A stretch of DNA of 13,649 nt from JBAYVY01 sp041674345. Lineage in GTDB: Bacteria; Planctomycetota; Phycisphaerae; Phycisphaerales; Zrk34. The notes beneath the pieces are model-generated. The model saw only the letters and a program-made list of their open reading frames with translations. It was not told where the DNA came from and did no database searches. Each line of letters begins with the position of its first letter. Position 1 is the first letter of the stretch. Shown here one piece after another: positions 6,588 to 13,630 of the stretch. Location of the stretch: positions 1-13,649 of the forward strand of contig JBAYVY010000050.1 in assembly GCA_041674345.1 (NCBI GenBank), given 5' to 3'. The translations under genes were made by a program, and so were the position numbers.

Positions 6588-9500
6588 CGTGAGCCGAACA
6601 CGTCCTTCCACGCGTCGGTGAATCCCGTGAACTGTCTGACCCGCGTGTCGGGCTTGTCCAGCGTCCCCGTCACGCGAATCGTGATGAACTGATCCCGCAA
6701 GCCATCGATCAAATCCGTCACCGGCCCCAACTTCAATCCGTCCGGGTTGTCGCTGGTCAGCGACAAATCCAGCTTCCGATCCTCCAGGCCCATCGTCCCC
6801 CCGCCGGCCAGTCGCATATGGGGCGACTCCAGCACGATCCGCTCAAAATGCATCACCCCGTTCTGCAAGTAATAACTGATCGCCGCCCGCTCGAAACTCC
6901 GATCCATCGGCAACGACAAATGCGTGATCTGCAACAACCCCAGCGCCAGCGGCAAATCGTACATCTCTCCTTCCCGAATCATGATGTCCCCGCGCCCCCG
7001 CATCGAACCGGGCTGCGACCATTTGCCCTCCACATCGAACGCCGCCGATAGTTTCCCTTTCATCTTGTCCGCCGCCTTCGATCGCTCTTGCGTTGGGTTG
7101 CCTTCCGCCGCCTTCTCGGTTCCGGGGGCATTACTTCCGGGGGCGGGGGCATTACTTCCGGGGGCCGGCTTGTCGATGAACGTTGTCAAATCCACATCCG
7201 ACAGCGCCAGGTGAAACTGATACGTCTTGTCATCCAGCCCCAGTCGTCCGTTCCCGCCCACCGCGCCGTCATACAACACCCCCCGCAGCGACGGCATCAC
7301 CAACAACCGTCCCTGCTCCGCGCTGCTCAATACCGTGTGCAACTTCTCCACCGGCCGATCCGCGATCACCATGCGTTCGGCATCCACCTCCACCCGCATC
7401 GCCGGCCACTCCTGCCCGACGATCTGCTTCGCGTCCACCGTCACCTTTCCGTCGATCTGTTTGATCCCCACACCCACATCGCATTCGCCCCCGGTCAGCC
7501 GCACCGTCCCGTTCACCGACATCCGCGGCTCGCCCGGCTTCGCCGCGCCGTCCAAGTGCAGCCGATCCAGTTTCACCTCATATTTCCCGTTGATTTTCAA
7601 CCCCTCCGCCAACCCCGCCACAGCGCTCGGCAACAAACTCCGCATCCCCGCCGTCAATCGCTCCCCGCTCGCCTCCAGCGTCAAATCCCCGCTCACCCCC
7701 GCCGACATTCCGGGGGCCGCTTGCGGCTTAGCACTCCCCCCATCCCCCTGCGCATCCCCATGCGACGCTTGCTTCAACGCCTTCTCCCCTTCCGCCGCTT
7801 GCGACTTCGCGCCGTCCGTTCCCTCCCCGAATCTCAAATCCCCGCTCACCTCCACCCGTCCCCCATCCTCGTCCAACACCCCACCCAACCGGTCCAGCGT
7901 GATCGCCTTCCCGTCCGTCGTCACACTTCCGTGCATCCGCTTCATCGCCAGCAGCCGCTCATTCATCTTCAACGACAGCGACGCCGGTTCCACCTTCAAC
8001 CGCAGCACACTCCCGCCATCCATCGCACCGTTCTCATAATGCAGCCCCGCGTCATATGTCCCCTTCACCTCATGCTTCTTCAACTGCGCCGTCCACGCAT
8101 CGGGCTTCGTCTTGTCCTCCTCACCACTCGTCTTGCTTCCAGGGGTCATTCCTTTCACATATGGCTCAAACAACTCCCACACCGGTTCCTCAAACTTCAA
8201 CCGCTTCGCCTCCGCGTCCACCGACACCTTCAAATGTTCCGCGTCCGTCCAGTCCGCCAGCCCGCTGATTTCCAGCGCCGATTCGCCGTGCCTGCCCGTC
8301 AGGTGATCCAACTCCACATGATGCAGCGACAAGCGTATCCGCCCCCCCACATCGTTCAACGCATAATTTCCGCCCGTCGCCGATCCCGCCGGCCCGCCCG
8401 GATTCAATGTCGCGTGATTCATCTCGATCAGTAAATCCACGTCCGGCTTGTGCCTCGCATCGCTGCATATCCGCCCCACCACGTCGATCGTCCCCGATGG
8501 GTTCAATATCCGCACCCACCGATCCTGCGGTCGCGGCAGCACGTCCATCAACAACCCGTCCAACGGCAAACCCACCATATGCACGTTCAAGTCCGGCTCC
8601 ACATCCTCCATGTCCCCTTTCGCCAGCCGCACCGTTCCGCTCAATCCCCCCTGCCCCCCGTGCAACCCCGTCAACTGCCAATCCACAAACTCCAATCGAC
8701 CCGACCGAATCAGCAACTTTCCGCTCGTGATCCGCATCGGATACGGAAAATGCCTGAACACGATGCTCGCTTCCTGCAAATCCACATCCGCTTCCGCATT
8801 CGTCTTGTCGCCCGGCCCCTCCTCACGCATCACATGCACCAACACATTCGCACGCCCTCCCAAATCAAACTCCTTCACGTCCAGCCGCTTCATGATCTGC
8901 GACAATTGCCTGCTTAGCTCCCCATACCGTTCCGCGTCCTTCTTCTCATCCACATCCCGCATTTGTCGCCGAACCGCGCTGGCCGCCAGTTCCTCCGCGT
9001 TGTATTGCGCCGCCGTGATGAAGTGACCCGCCTTCAACAATTTGTCATATGCCGGTTGGTTGAAAAACAAATCCAGCGCCGGCCGGTGCCTCGCGGGCAT
9101 CGCCTGACGCAACATCTCGTCCATCGGCACGTTCACCGCCGTCACCAGCAAATCCACCCCGGGGTCTTCGCTCAGCGGCGCGATCACTCCCGTCGCCGTC
9201 GCCGTCGCCCCGTCGGTCCCCTGACCCGTCACGCTCAGCACCTTCACTTCTTGCCGGTTGAACTTCAGTATCCCCCGGCAATTCGTCCACTCATATGGAA
9301 ACTTCGCATACCGTATCTTCGCCGACAATAGCGTCGCCGTGCCTTCGTAATCTATCGTCTGTCCCTCCTGCTCACGCCCCACACGCATCGACACCCGCAC
9401 CCGGCCCGCTGGCGTCAATATCCGAAACACCTTCTGCACCGGCTCCGGCATCGCATAGATCACCCGCGGCTCGTCCGGTATCACGAACGGTTCCGTCGTC

Positions 9501-10579
9501 ATCCCCACCCTAAACGCCGCATCCGCCGTGTATCCCTCGATCGTCCCCGCGATCCGATACTCCAGCCCCTCAATCTTCCCCACCAACTCCTTCTCAATCT
9601 TCACCCGCTCCTGCTCGAACACCAACTCCCCGCTCACATCCGTCATCCGTATCCGATAGTCCCCCCGATCCGTCAACTGCGGCAGTGTCATCGCCACGTG
9701 CTCAAATCCCACCGTCGCGATCCATCCCTTCTTCGGGTCCAGCGTCACACGCACCGAAGGAAACGGCCCCGCCGGCTCCATGTCGTCCCACACATGGCCC
9801 GCCACGCCCGGCAGCAACCGCCGATACCGCTCGCTGAACGACAACCCGCTCAACACCAACTGCCCCTGCCGATGACGCGCATCTATCCATCCCACCAACC
9901 TCGCTCCCAAGTGTCTCGCCGCCCTTTCGACCTTCGCGTTCTCCCCACCCCCCTCCTCCCATACCTCCACATCCAACCGCTCCGGGCGCCCCATCTCCGG
10001 CTGAATCTCCCCCGATATCCCCATCGTCCCCACCACACGCAACTTCTCACCCTCCATCACCCCATATCGAAACTCGCCCCCCCTCACCCGCACCTCCGGC
10101 AAACGCATCTCCTCCTTCCCGCTCGGCAAACGCCCCACCGCCAGCTTGTCCCAATTCAATACCCCGCCCTTCACATCCTCCGACAACGTCAGCACCGGCG
10201 AATCCACCGTCAGTTCCTTCAACACCAGCCGCCCCCGCCACAACTGCCCCCGCTCGCAACTCATCCGAACACGATGCGCCCGGAAAAACTCCGCCCCTTC
10301 CCCGCTCATCCCCTTCGCACGCATCGTCACATCCGCCAGATCCAGTGTGCCCCGCCACGACAAATGCGCCGACCGGATCGAAACCTCCGCTCCCGTCATC
10401 TGCTCCAGCACATTCCGACACACCGCCGCCACCCTCGCCGGCGACAACAGCACGAAATACACAACCCCCGCCCCCACGATCAAAAAGATCGACGCATACA
10501 ACCCCGCCATCCGCAAACGATGCCGCCATCGCCTGCGACGCCGCGCCTCAACCACGGGTTGACTGGCTTGTTCATTCAT
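6569..10579 (-). CDS. Large AsmA/TamB-superfamily-like envelope protein
   Basis: A 1336-residue protein with one N-terminal membrane helix (about 25-45) after a basic stretch (ARRRRRWRHR), then a long periplasmic beta-rich region. The start of that region, TGAEVSIRSAHLSWRGTLDL, is the usual AsmA pattern in which a membrane-proximal domain is followed by beta-strand repeats. The C-terminus has MHFERIVLESPHMRLAGGG and GTMGLEDRKLDLSLT, typical of AsmA-like C-terminal domains. Relatives are thought to bridge the periplasm and move phospholipids to, or maintain, the outer membrane; the precise subfamily is not clear. Two repeat-derived low-complexity inserts lie at residues 933-958 and 1139-1154. 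The C-terminal EEQNK and TGA fall in the octad repeat. The ATG at 10579 directly precedes the basic/TM segment; the Shine-Dalgarno is weak. Confidence 0.85.
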   Translation of the reverse strand: MNEQASQPVVEARRRRRWRHRLRMAGLYASIFLIVGAGVVYFVLLSPARVAAVCRNVLEQMTGAEVSIRSAHLSWRGTLDLADVTMRAKGMSGEGAEFFRAHRVRMSCERGQLWRGRLVLKELTVDSPVLTLSEDVKGGVLNWDKLAVGRLPSGKEEMRLPEVRVRGGEFRYGVMEGEKLRVVGTMGISGEIQPEMGRPERLDVEVWEEGGGENAKVERAARHLGARLVGWIDARHRQGQLVLSGLSFSERYRRLLPGVAGHVWDDMEPAGPFPSVRVTLDPKKGWIATVGFEHVAMTLPQLTDRGDYRIRMTDVSGELVFEQERVKIEKELVGKIEGLEYRIAGTIEGYTADAAFRVGMTTEPFVIPDEPRVIYAMPEPVQKVFRILTPAGRVRVSMRVGREQEGQTIDYEGTATLLSAKIRYAKFPYEWTNCRGILKFNRQEVKVLSVTGQGTDGATATATGVIAPLSEDPGVDLLVTAVNVPMDEMLRQAMPARHRPALDLFFNQPAYDKLLKAGHFITAAQYNAEELAASAVRRQMRDVDEKKDAERYGELSRQLSQIMKRLDVKEFDLGGRANVLVHVMREEGPGDKTNAEADVDLQEASIVFRHFPYPMRITSGKLLIRSGRLEFVDWQLTGLHGGQGGLSGTVRLAKGDMEDVEPDLNVHMVGLPLDGLLMDVLPRPQDRWVRILNPSGTIDVVGRICSDARHKPDVDLLIEMNHATLNPGGPAGSATGGNYALNDVGGRIRLSLHHVELDHLTGRHGESALEISGLADWTDAEHLKVSVDAEAKRLKFEEPVWELFEPYVKGMTPGSKTSGEEDKTKPDAWTAQLKKHEVKGTYDAGLHYENGAMDGGSVLRLKVEPASLSLKMNERLLAMKRMHGSVTTDGKAITLDRLGGVLDEDGGRVEVSGDLRFGEGTDGAKSQAAEGEKALKQASHGDAQGDGGSAKPQAAPGMSAGVSGDLTLEASGERLTAGMRSLLPSAVAGLAEGLKINGKYEVKLDRLHLDGAAKPGEPRMSVNGTVRLTGGECDVGVGIKQIDGKVTVDAKQIVGQEWPAMRVEVDAERMVIADRPVEKLHTVLSSAEQGRLLVMPSLRGVLYDGAVGGNGRLGLDDKTYQFHLALSDVDLTTFIDKPAPGSNAPAPGSNAPGTEKAAEGNPTQERSKAADKMKGKLSAAFDVEGKWSQPGSMRGRGDIMIREGEMYDLPLALGLLQITHLSLPMDRSFERAAISYYLQNGVMHFERIVLESPHMRLAGGGTMGLEDRKLDLSLTSDNPDGLKLGPVTDLIDGLRDQFITIRVTGTLDKPDTRVRQFTGFTDAWKDVFGSREEQNK
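7120..7165 (-). repeat. In-frame triple TTCCGGGGGC repeat in AsmA-like gene
   Basis: The plus-strand word TTCCGGGGGC occurs at 7120-7129, 7135-7144 and 7156-7165, separated by ATTAC-containing spacers. It encodes the Pro/Gly/Ser/Asn stretch around residues 1139-1154 (APGSNAP twice). The word is shared with the inserts at 7708, 10823 and 11923. Confidence 0.8.
7708..7783 (-). repeat. In-frame composite repeat insert in AsmA-like gene (copy A)
   Basis: Read on the minus strand, it starts with the 17-mer variant AAGGCGTTGAAGCAAGC (7767-7783) and ends with the hairpin word CCGCAAGCGGCCCCCGGAA (within 7708-7729). It encodes residues about 933-958: KALKQASHGDAQ, then a Gly-rich bridge and SAKPQAAPG. 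The flanking protein is ordinary beta-rich sequence, so this looks like an inserted linker. Confidence 0.8.
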
Positions 10580-10606
10580 GCGGTCACAAACCCGATCCGT
10601 CCCACG

Positions 10607-10635
10607 ATTCTATCCGCTCCACTTCGCCATCTCAC
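10607..10635 (-). promoter_or_regulatory. Candidate promoter of AsmA-like gene
   Basis: GTGAGA (10630-10635), a 17-nt spacer and TAGAAT (10607-10612) on the minus strand match the sigma70 consensus at 4/6 and 5/6. They lie in the 91-nt gap after pgi. Inspection only. Confidence 0.35.
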
Positions 10636-10662
10636 CCCGATCATCGCCGCGACGCCGTTCTG

Positions 10663-10679
10663 GCTTGCCTCTACGCCTT
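10663..10679 (-). repeat. 17-mer dispersed repeat at pgi stop codon (copy F)
   Basis: The minus strand reads AAGGCGTAGAGGCAAGC, one base different from copy B inside pgi. That difference (TTG to TAG) is the pgi stop codon. Same orientation as the other copies. Confidence 0.75.
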
Positions 10680-12341
10680 CAAAAATATCGCCCCCGTCCC
10701 AACCTCGACCTGTTTCACCCGCCCGTTCGCCGCCAACCCCCGCAACAATAAATACACCGCTTCCGCCTGATCCCCCGCCCCAATCGCCATAGCGATCTCC
10801 TCCGCCGTTCTGCCATTGCCACTTCCGGGGGCCGCTTGCGGCTTCGCACTCTTGCAAACTTCCGATACCACCTTCTGTTGCAACGACAGCACCGCCGCCG
10901 CCGCTTTCTTCCCCGCCTCCACGCCCGGCTGGTGATACGCATTGATGTTCACCAATACCGCATACAACCCCACGGCCCTTTCGTACAACGCGATCAACAC
11001 CCCCACCGTGAACGCATCCACACGCTTCACCGTGATCGTCATCGACTCCCGCCCCACATCGTGCAACGCCGACCGCGTTCCCATGTAAAACCCGCGCAGG
11101 TAATCCCCGCACCGCACGCCCGGCTCCACCTCCAGCTTCGCCGCTTCGCTCGCCCCGTCCTCCAGCACCTCGATGAACGTCACGAAAAAGTTCCGCACGC
11201 CCTCACGCAACTGCTGCACGTAGGCGTGCTGGTCCGTCGATCCCTTGTTCCCGTAAACGCTGATCCCCTGATAGACCGTCCTGCCCTCCAAATCCTTTTC
11301 CTTCCCCAGCGATTCCATCACCAACTGCTGCAAATATCTGCTGAACAGCAGCAGCGAATCCCGATACGGCAGCACCACCATGTCCTTCTCCCCCCTGCCG
11401 CCCGTCGCATAAAACCACATCATCGCCAGCAGCGCCGCCGGGTTGCCCATCATCTCATGCTTCCGCGTGATCGCATCGCACGCCCCCGCGCCGGCCAGCA
11501 TCGCGTCAATATCCACCCCCGCCAGCGCCGCCGGCAGCAGCCCCACCGCGCTCGTCTCGCTCGTCCGTCCACCCACCCAATCCCACATCGCAAATCGCCC
11601 CAGCCATCCTTCGCTCTCCGCCGCCTGGTCCAGCTTCGATCCCACGCCCGTCACCGCCACCGCGTGTTTCGCAAAACTCAACCCCGCATCCGAATACGCC
11701 TGCCGCGCCACCAGCATCCCGTTCCGCGTCTCCGGCGTACTGCCGCTCTTGCTAATCACCACACTCAACGTCTCCCCCAACCTCCCCCCGATCCCCGCCA
11801 GCACCCGACTCATCCCCACCGGGTCCGTGTTATCCAAAAACCACGACTTCAACGCGGGGTGCGGAATGCGGGGTGCGGAATGCGATCCACCTTCCGAATC
11901 CGCTTGCCTCAACGCCTTTTCACTTCCGGGGGCACTCAACGCCTCGGCCACGAACTGAGGCCCCAACGCCGATCCCCCAATCCCGATCACCAACACCTGC
12001 GTGAACTTCCCCCCCTTCTGCGTCTTGATCTTCCCCCCCAACACATCCGCCGCGAACGCCTTCACCTTCGCCAACGTCTCCTCGATCTCCGTTCGCAACT
12101 CCGCCGTCGGCGCATGACTCGCCGACCGCAGCCAGTAATGTCCCACCATCCGCTTCTCATCCGGGTTGGCGATCGCGCCCTTTTCCAACTCATCCATCGC
12201 CGCGAACGCCCGATCCATCGCGGGCTTCATCTTCCGCAAAAACTCCTCCTCAAAATCCATCCGGCTGACATCCAGCGTCAACCCGATCTTTTCACACTCA
12301 CAAACATACTGGCGGTAACGATCCCAATGATTCTTGCTCAT
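10671..12341 (-). CDS. pgi: Glucose-6-phosphate isomerase with repeat-derived inserts
   Basis: Interconverts glucose-6-phosphate and fructose-6-phosphate in glycolysis and gluconeogenesis (cytoplasm). It is 556 residues long with two SIS domains. The phosphosugar-binding loop is ISKSGST (196-202), the family motif is WDWVGGRTSETSAVG, the second signature GSTDQHAYVQQLREG carries catalytic-type His372, and the C-terminal Lys pair is in GVEAGKK (478-479). Start 12341 is chosen because GGAA lies 6 nt upstream and MSKNHWDRY begins the conserved part; a GTG at 12398 is less likely. Residues about 137-164, between FVAEALS and KSWFLDNTDP, are an insert made of two repeat families where relatives have a short loop. 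A second insert, SAKPQAAPGSG, is near residue 500. Motifs remain intact, so the enzyme is probably active. Confidence 0.95.
   Translation of the reverse strand: MSKNHWDRYRQYVCECEKIGLTLDVSRMDFEEEFLRKMKPAMDRAFAAMDELEKGAIANPDEKRMVGHYWLRSASHAPTAELRTEIEETLAKVKAFAADVLGGKIKTQKGGKFTQVLVIGIGGSALGPQFVAEALSAPGSEKALRQADSEGGSHSAPRIPHPALKSWFLDNTDPVGMSRVLAGIGGRLGETLSVVISKSGSTPETRNGMLVARQAYSDAGLSFAKHAVAVTGVGSKLDQAAESEGWLGRFAMWDWVGGRTSETSAVGLLPAALAGVDIDAMLAGAGACDAITRKHEMMGNPAALLAMMWFYATGGRGEKDMVVLPYRDSLLLFSRYLQQLVMESLGKEKDLEGRTVYQGISVYGNKGSTDQHAYVQQLREGVRNFFVTFIEVLEDGASEAAKLEVEPGVRCGDYLRGFYMGTRSALHDVGRESMTITVKRVDAFTVGVLIALYERAVGLYAVLVNINAYHQPGVEAGKKAAAAVLSLQQKVVSEVCKSAKPQAAPGSGNGRTAEEIAMAIGAGDQAEAVYLLLRGLAANGRVKQVEVGTGAIFLKA
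10823..10844 (-). repeat. Hairpin-word repeat inside pgi (copy C)
   Basis: A 22-nt stretch identical to 7708-7729 in the AsmA-like gene, containing CCGCAAGCGGCCCCCGGAA on the minus strand. It encodes KPQAAPG near residue 500. The CCGC-AA-GCGG core can form a small hairpin. Confidence 0.85.
11854..11935 (-). repeat. Composite in-frame repeat insert in pgi (copy B)
   Basis: On the plus strand, the 14-mer GCGGGGTGCGGAAT is present twice in tandem (11854-11881). It consists of two 7-nt words and is followed by GCGATCC. Next come 11902-11918, the exact 17-mer (AAGGCGTTGAGGCAAGC on the minus strand), and ACTTCCGGGGGC. The insert therefore joins the heptad-type and the 17-mer-type repeats. It encodes SEKALRQADSEGG and HSAPRIPHPAL. 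Confidence 0.85.
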
Positions 12342-12415
12342 AAATGGTTCCAAGGGGTAAAAGGGTGAACTCACTTCGACGAATGCCACGTCATCCACGT
12401 CGCGCCAACGATCGG

Positions 12416-12432
12416 GCTTGCCTCAATGCCTT
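12416..12432 (-). repeat. 17-mer dispersed repeat upstream of pgi (copy E)
   Basis: The minus strand reads AAGGCATTGAGGCAAGC, differing from copy B at one base. It lies 75 nt upstream of the pgi start, in the same orientation as the copies within and at the end of pgi. Confidence 0.75.
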
Positions 12433-12469
12433 CTCACATCACCCAATCCCCTTGATGTTATACTTTTCC

Positions 12470-12497
12470 CCCGCTTCCCGCATCCCGCTCTCCGCAC
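12470..12497. repeat. Four-unit heptad block related to the pgi insert
   Basis: The plus strand reads CCCGCTT, CCCGCAT, CCCGCTC and TCCGCAC. The same type of word (CCCGC plus two bases) makes the tandem 14-mer in pgi, which lies in the opposite orientation. Confidence 0.65.
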
Positions 12498-12513
12498 GCG
12501 GCACAGCGCCCCC

Positions 12514-12948
12514 TCACCTCGCCGGCTTCTTCCCCATATGCGCGAACTGGCCCGGCTTGGTGTGCGAGTGCCAGTTGATGTGCGGCGCATCGCCCCACAG
12601 CGATTCCAGATCGTAATAACTCCGCGTCTCCGCGGTGAACAGATGCGCCATCACGTCCAGGCAGTCGATGATCGCCCACTGCGACGCGCCCTTGATGCCG
12701 TCGCTGCGGAAAATGCTCCGGTCCATTTCCCCGGCCAACTCCTCCAAATCCTGAATGTTGCTGTTGATCTGCCGATCCGACGTGCCCGTCGCCAACACCA
12801 GATAATCGGTGAGCGGGCTGACTTTGCGCACATCCAGAACCAACACCTGTTCGCAGCGATTGTCAGACAACAACCGGGCCGCGCAACACGCAAATCGCTC
12901 GGCGTCGGCCTGACGTTCGGCCATGCTGATGGGGGATGGCTTGGTCAT
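12514..12948 (-). CDS. rsfS: Ribosomal silencing factor RsfS (YbeB/Iojap)
   Basis: Binds ribosomal protein uL14 on the large subunit and blocks joining of the subunits, lowering translation in poor conditions. It is 144 residues long with the whole family core: VLVLDVRKVSPLTDYLVLATG, then SDRQINSNIQDLEELAGE, then WAIIDCLDVMAHLFTAETR and YYDLESLWGDAP. The ATG at 12948 is preferred because AGG lies 5 nt before it; a GTG at 12966 has no clear ribosome site and sits at the edge of the repeat. The C-terminal tail, HSHTKPGQFAHMGKKPAR, is a short basic extension. It follows the bS21 gene after a heptad repeat, grouping two ribosome-associated functions. Confidence 0.96.
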   Translation of the reverse strand: MTKPSPISMAERQADAERFACCAARLLSDNRCEQVLVLDVRKVSPLTDYLVLATGTSDRQINSNIQDLEELAGEMDRSIFRSDGIKGASQWAIIDCLDVMAHLFTAETRSYYDLESLWGDAPHINWHSHTKPGQFAHMGKKPAR

Positions 12949-12967
12949 CTCAACCTGAATAAACACC

Positions 12968-13062
12968 GAAAGCGTGTGGGAAGTCGGAATACCAGAGTCA
13001 GGAGACAGAATACCGGAGTACGGCCCGATGGTCTTACTCCTGTCTCCTTCTCACACGCTTTC
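12968..13062. repeat. Heptad-periodic inverted repeat between bS21 gene and rsfS
   Basis: The outer arms 12968-12982 and 13048-13062 are complementary at 14 of 15 positions. Inside them, 13001-13008 (GGAGACAG) is exactly complementary to 13040-13047. Six in-phase 7-nt words run from 12979 to 13020 (GGAAGTC, GGAATAC, CAGAGTC, AGGAGAC, AGAATAC, CGGAGTA). The right arm touches the bS21 stop codon directly. Confidence 0.85.
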
Positions 13063-13416
13063 TCAGGAGCGGCTGGAGTTCCGTCCGCCCGGACCGCCGG
13101 ATCGACCGCCGGGACCGGATCGCCCGCCGCCGGGACCGCCACTGCGACCGCCGGGGCCTGATCGACCGCCGCCGGGACCACCGGGACCGGCATTGCGCCC
13201 GTTCGGCGGCCCGCCCGCGCCCGCCGCGATGTCACGCGGATTGACCACTCGCTTGACGCTCTTTCGCATGGCGCGACGGCGACGCTCGGAGGGCTTCTCG
13301 TAATAGGCGTGCTTCTTCACGTCCTTGGTCAGTCCTTCTTTTTCGCACAATTTCTTGAACCGGCGAAGCATCTGCTCAGCCGACTCGCCCGCTCGCGCTT
13401 TGATCCGAATCGCCAT
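13063..13416 (-). CDS. rpsU: Small-subunit ribosomal protein bS21 with Gly/Arg/Pro-rich tail
   Basis: bS21 sits near the anti-Shine-Dalgarno end of 16S rRNA and affects initiation. Residues 1-60 are the normal protein: AGESAEQMLRRFKKLCEKEG, then a Lys/Arg-rich helix with YYEKPSERRRRAMRKS. The usual family length is about 60-70 residues; here it is 117. The extra 55 residues are Gly, Pro, Arg and Ser, with an exact 14-residue repeat at 79-92 and 93-106 and a partial third copy. The ATG at 13416 begins the conserved MAIRIKAR; AGGA lies about 10 nt upstream, and the longer upstream frame has no family similarity. The tail resembles RGG-type RNA-binding segments, but that role is inference. Confidence 0.95.
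   Translation of the reverse strand: MAIRIKARAGESAEQMLRRFKKLCEKEGLTKDVKKHAYYEKPSERRRRAMRKSVKRVVNPRDIAAGAGGPPNGRNAGPGGPGGGRSGPGGRSGGPGGGRSGPGGRSGGPGGRNSSRS
13099..13182 (-). repeat. Two 42-bp tandem units encoding identical 14-residue repeats in bS21
   Basis: Units 13099-13140 and 13141-13182 differ at eight bases but encode the same 14 residues (GGPGGGRSGPGGRS). One difference is a Ser switch between TCC and AGT, which needs several changes. This suggests that the peptide rather than the DNA is being kept. Confidence 0.85.
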
Positions 13417-13453
13417 GCAATCACGTTCCTGTTCGAGGCCGTATGAAAGTCCC

Positions 13454-13469
13454 GTCGCCAACCGGCGAC
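13454..13469. other. Small hairpin in bS21 leader
   Basis: GTCGCC and GGCGAC form a perfect 6-bp stem around a 4-nt loop, 38 nt upstream of the bS21 start. No T-tract follows. It could be structure in the untranslated leader; function unknown. Confidence 0.35.
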
Positions 13470-13622
13470 ACAATCCTCCAGCATCCCAAAAATCCCCCTC
13501 CTTTGCAAGCGCGAGCCCCATCGTGTAGGAACTCAGGGTGCATGACAGTTTTCGCGGGGGGATAGCCGACAAGATGTAGTGGTGGGTCGCCCCGGACGGC
13601 GATCCGACGGCAGCCAACGAGC

Positions 13623-13630
13623 AAGGAGGT
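13623..13630 (+). promoter_or_regulatory. Strong Shine-Dalgarno for divergent gene
   Basis: AAGGAGGT followed by 6 nt and ATG at 13637. It is the best ribosome site in the window and supports a plus-strand gene leaving the right edge. Confidence 0.65.

Larger units (their letters stand above)
12342..12513. other. rsfS-pgi gap with two repeat fragments and a -10-like box
   Basis: This 172-nt gap holds the heptad block at 12470-12497, copy E of the 17-mer at 12416-12432, and TATAAC on the minus strand (12457-12462) with no recognisable -35 at normal spacing. No further gene is seen. Confidence 0.6.

Noticed and set aside
11854..11881. Tandem 14-mer as a CRISPR or VNTR
   Set aside because: Only two units, no spacers, and within the pgi reading frame; it is better explained as heptad repeat insertion.
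7088..12368. Long plus-strand open frames at 7088-8434, 9698-10792 and 10836-12368
   Set aside because: All are antisense to the AsmA-like gene and pgi. They are dominated by Arg, Pro, His and Gln with no domain pattern.
12457..12462. TATAAC as the pgi promoter
   Set aside because: No -35-like hexamer at 16-18 nt; kept only as a note in the gap description.
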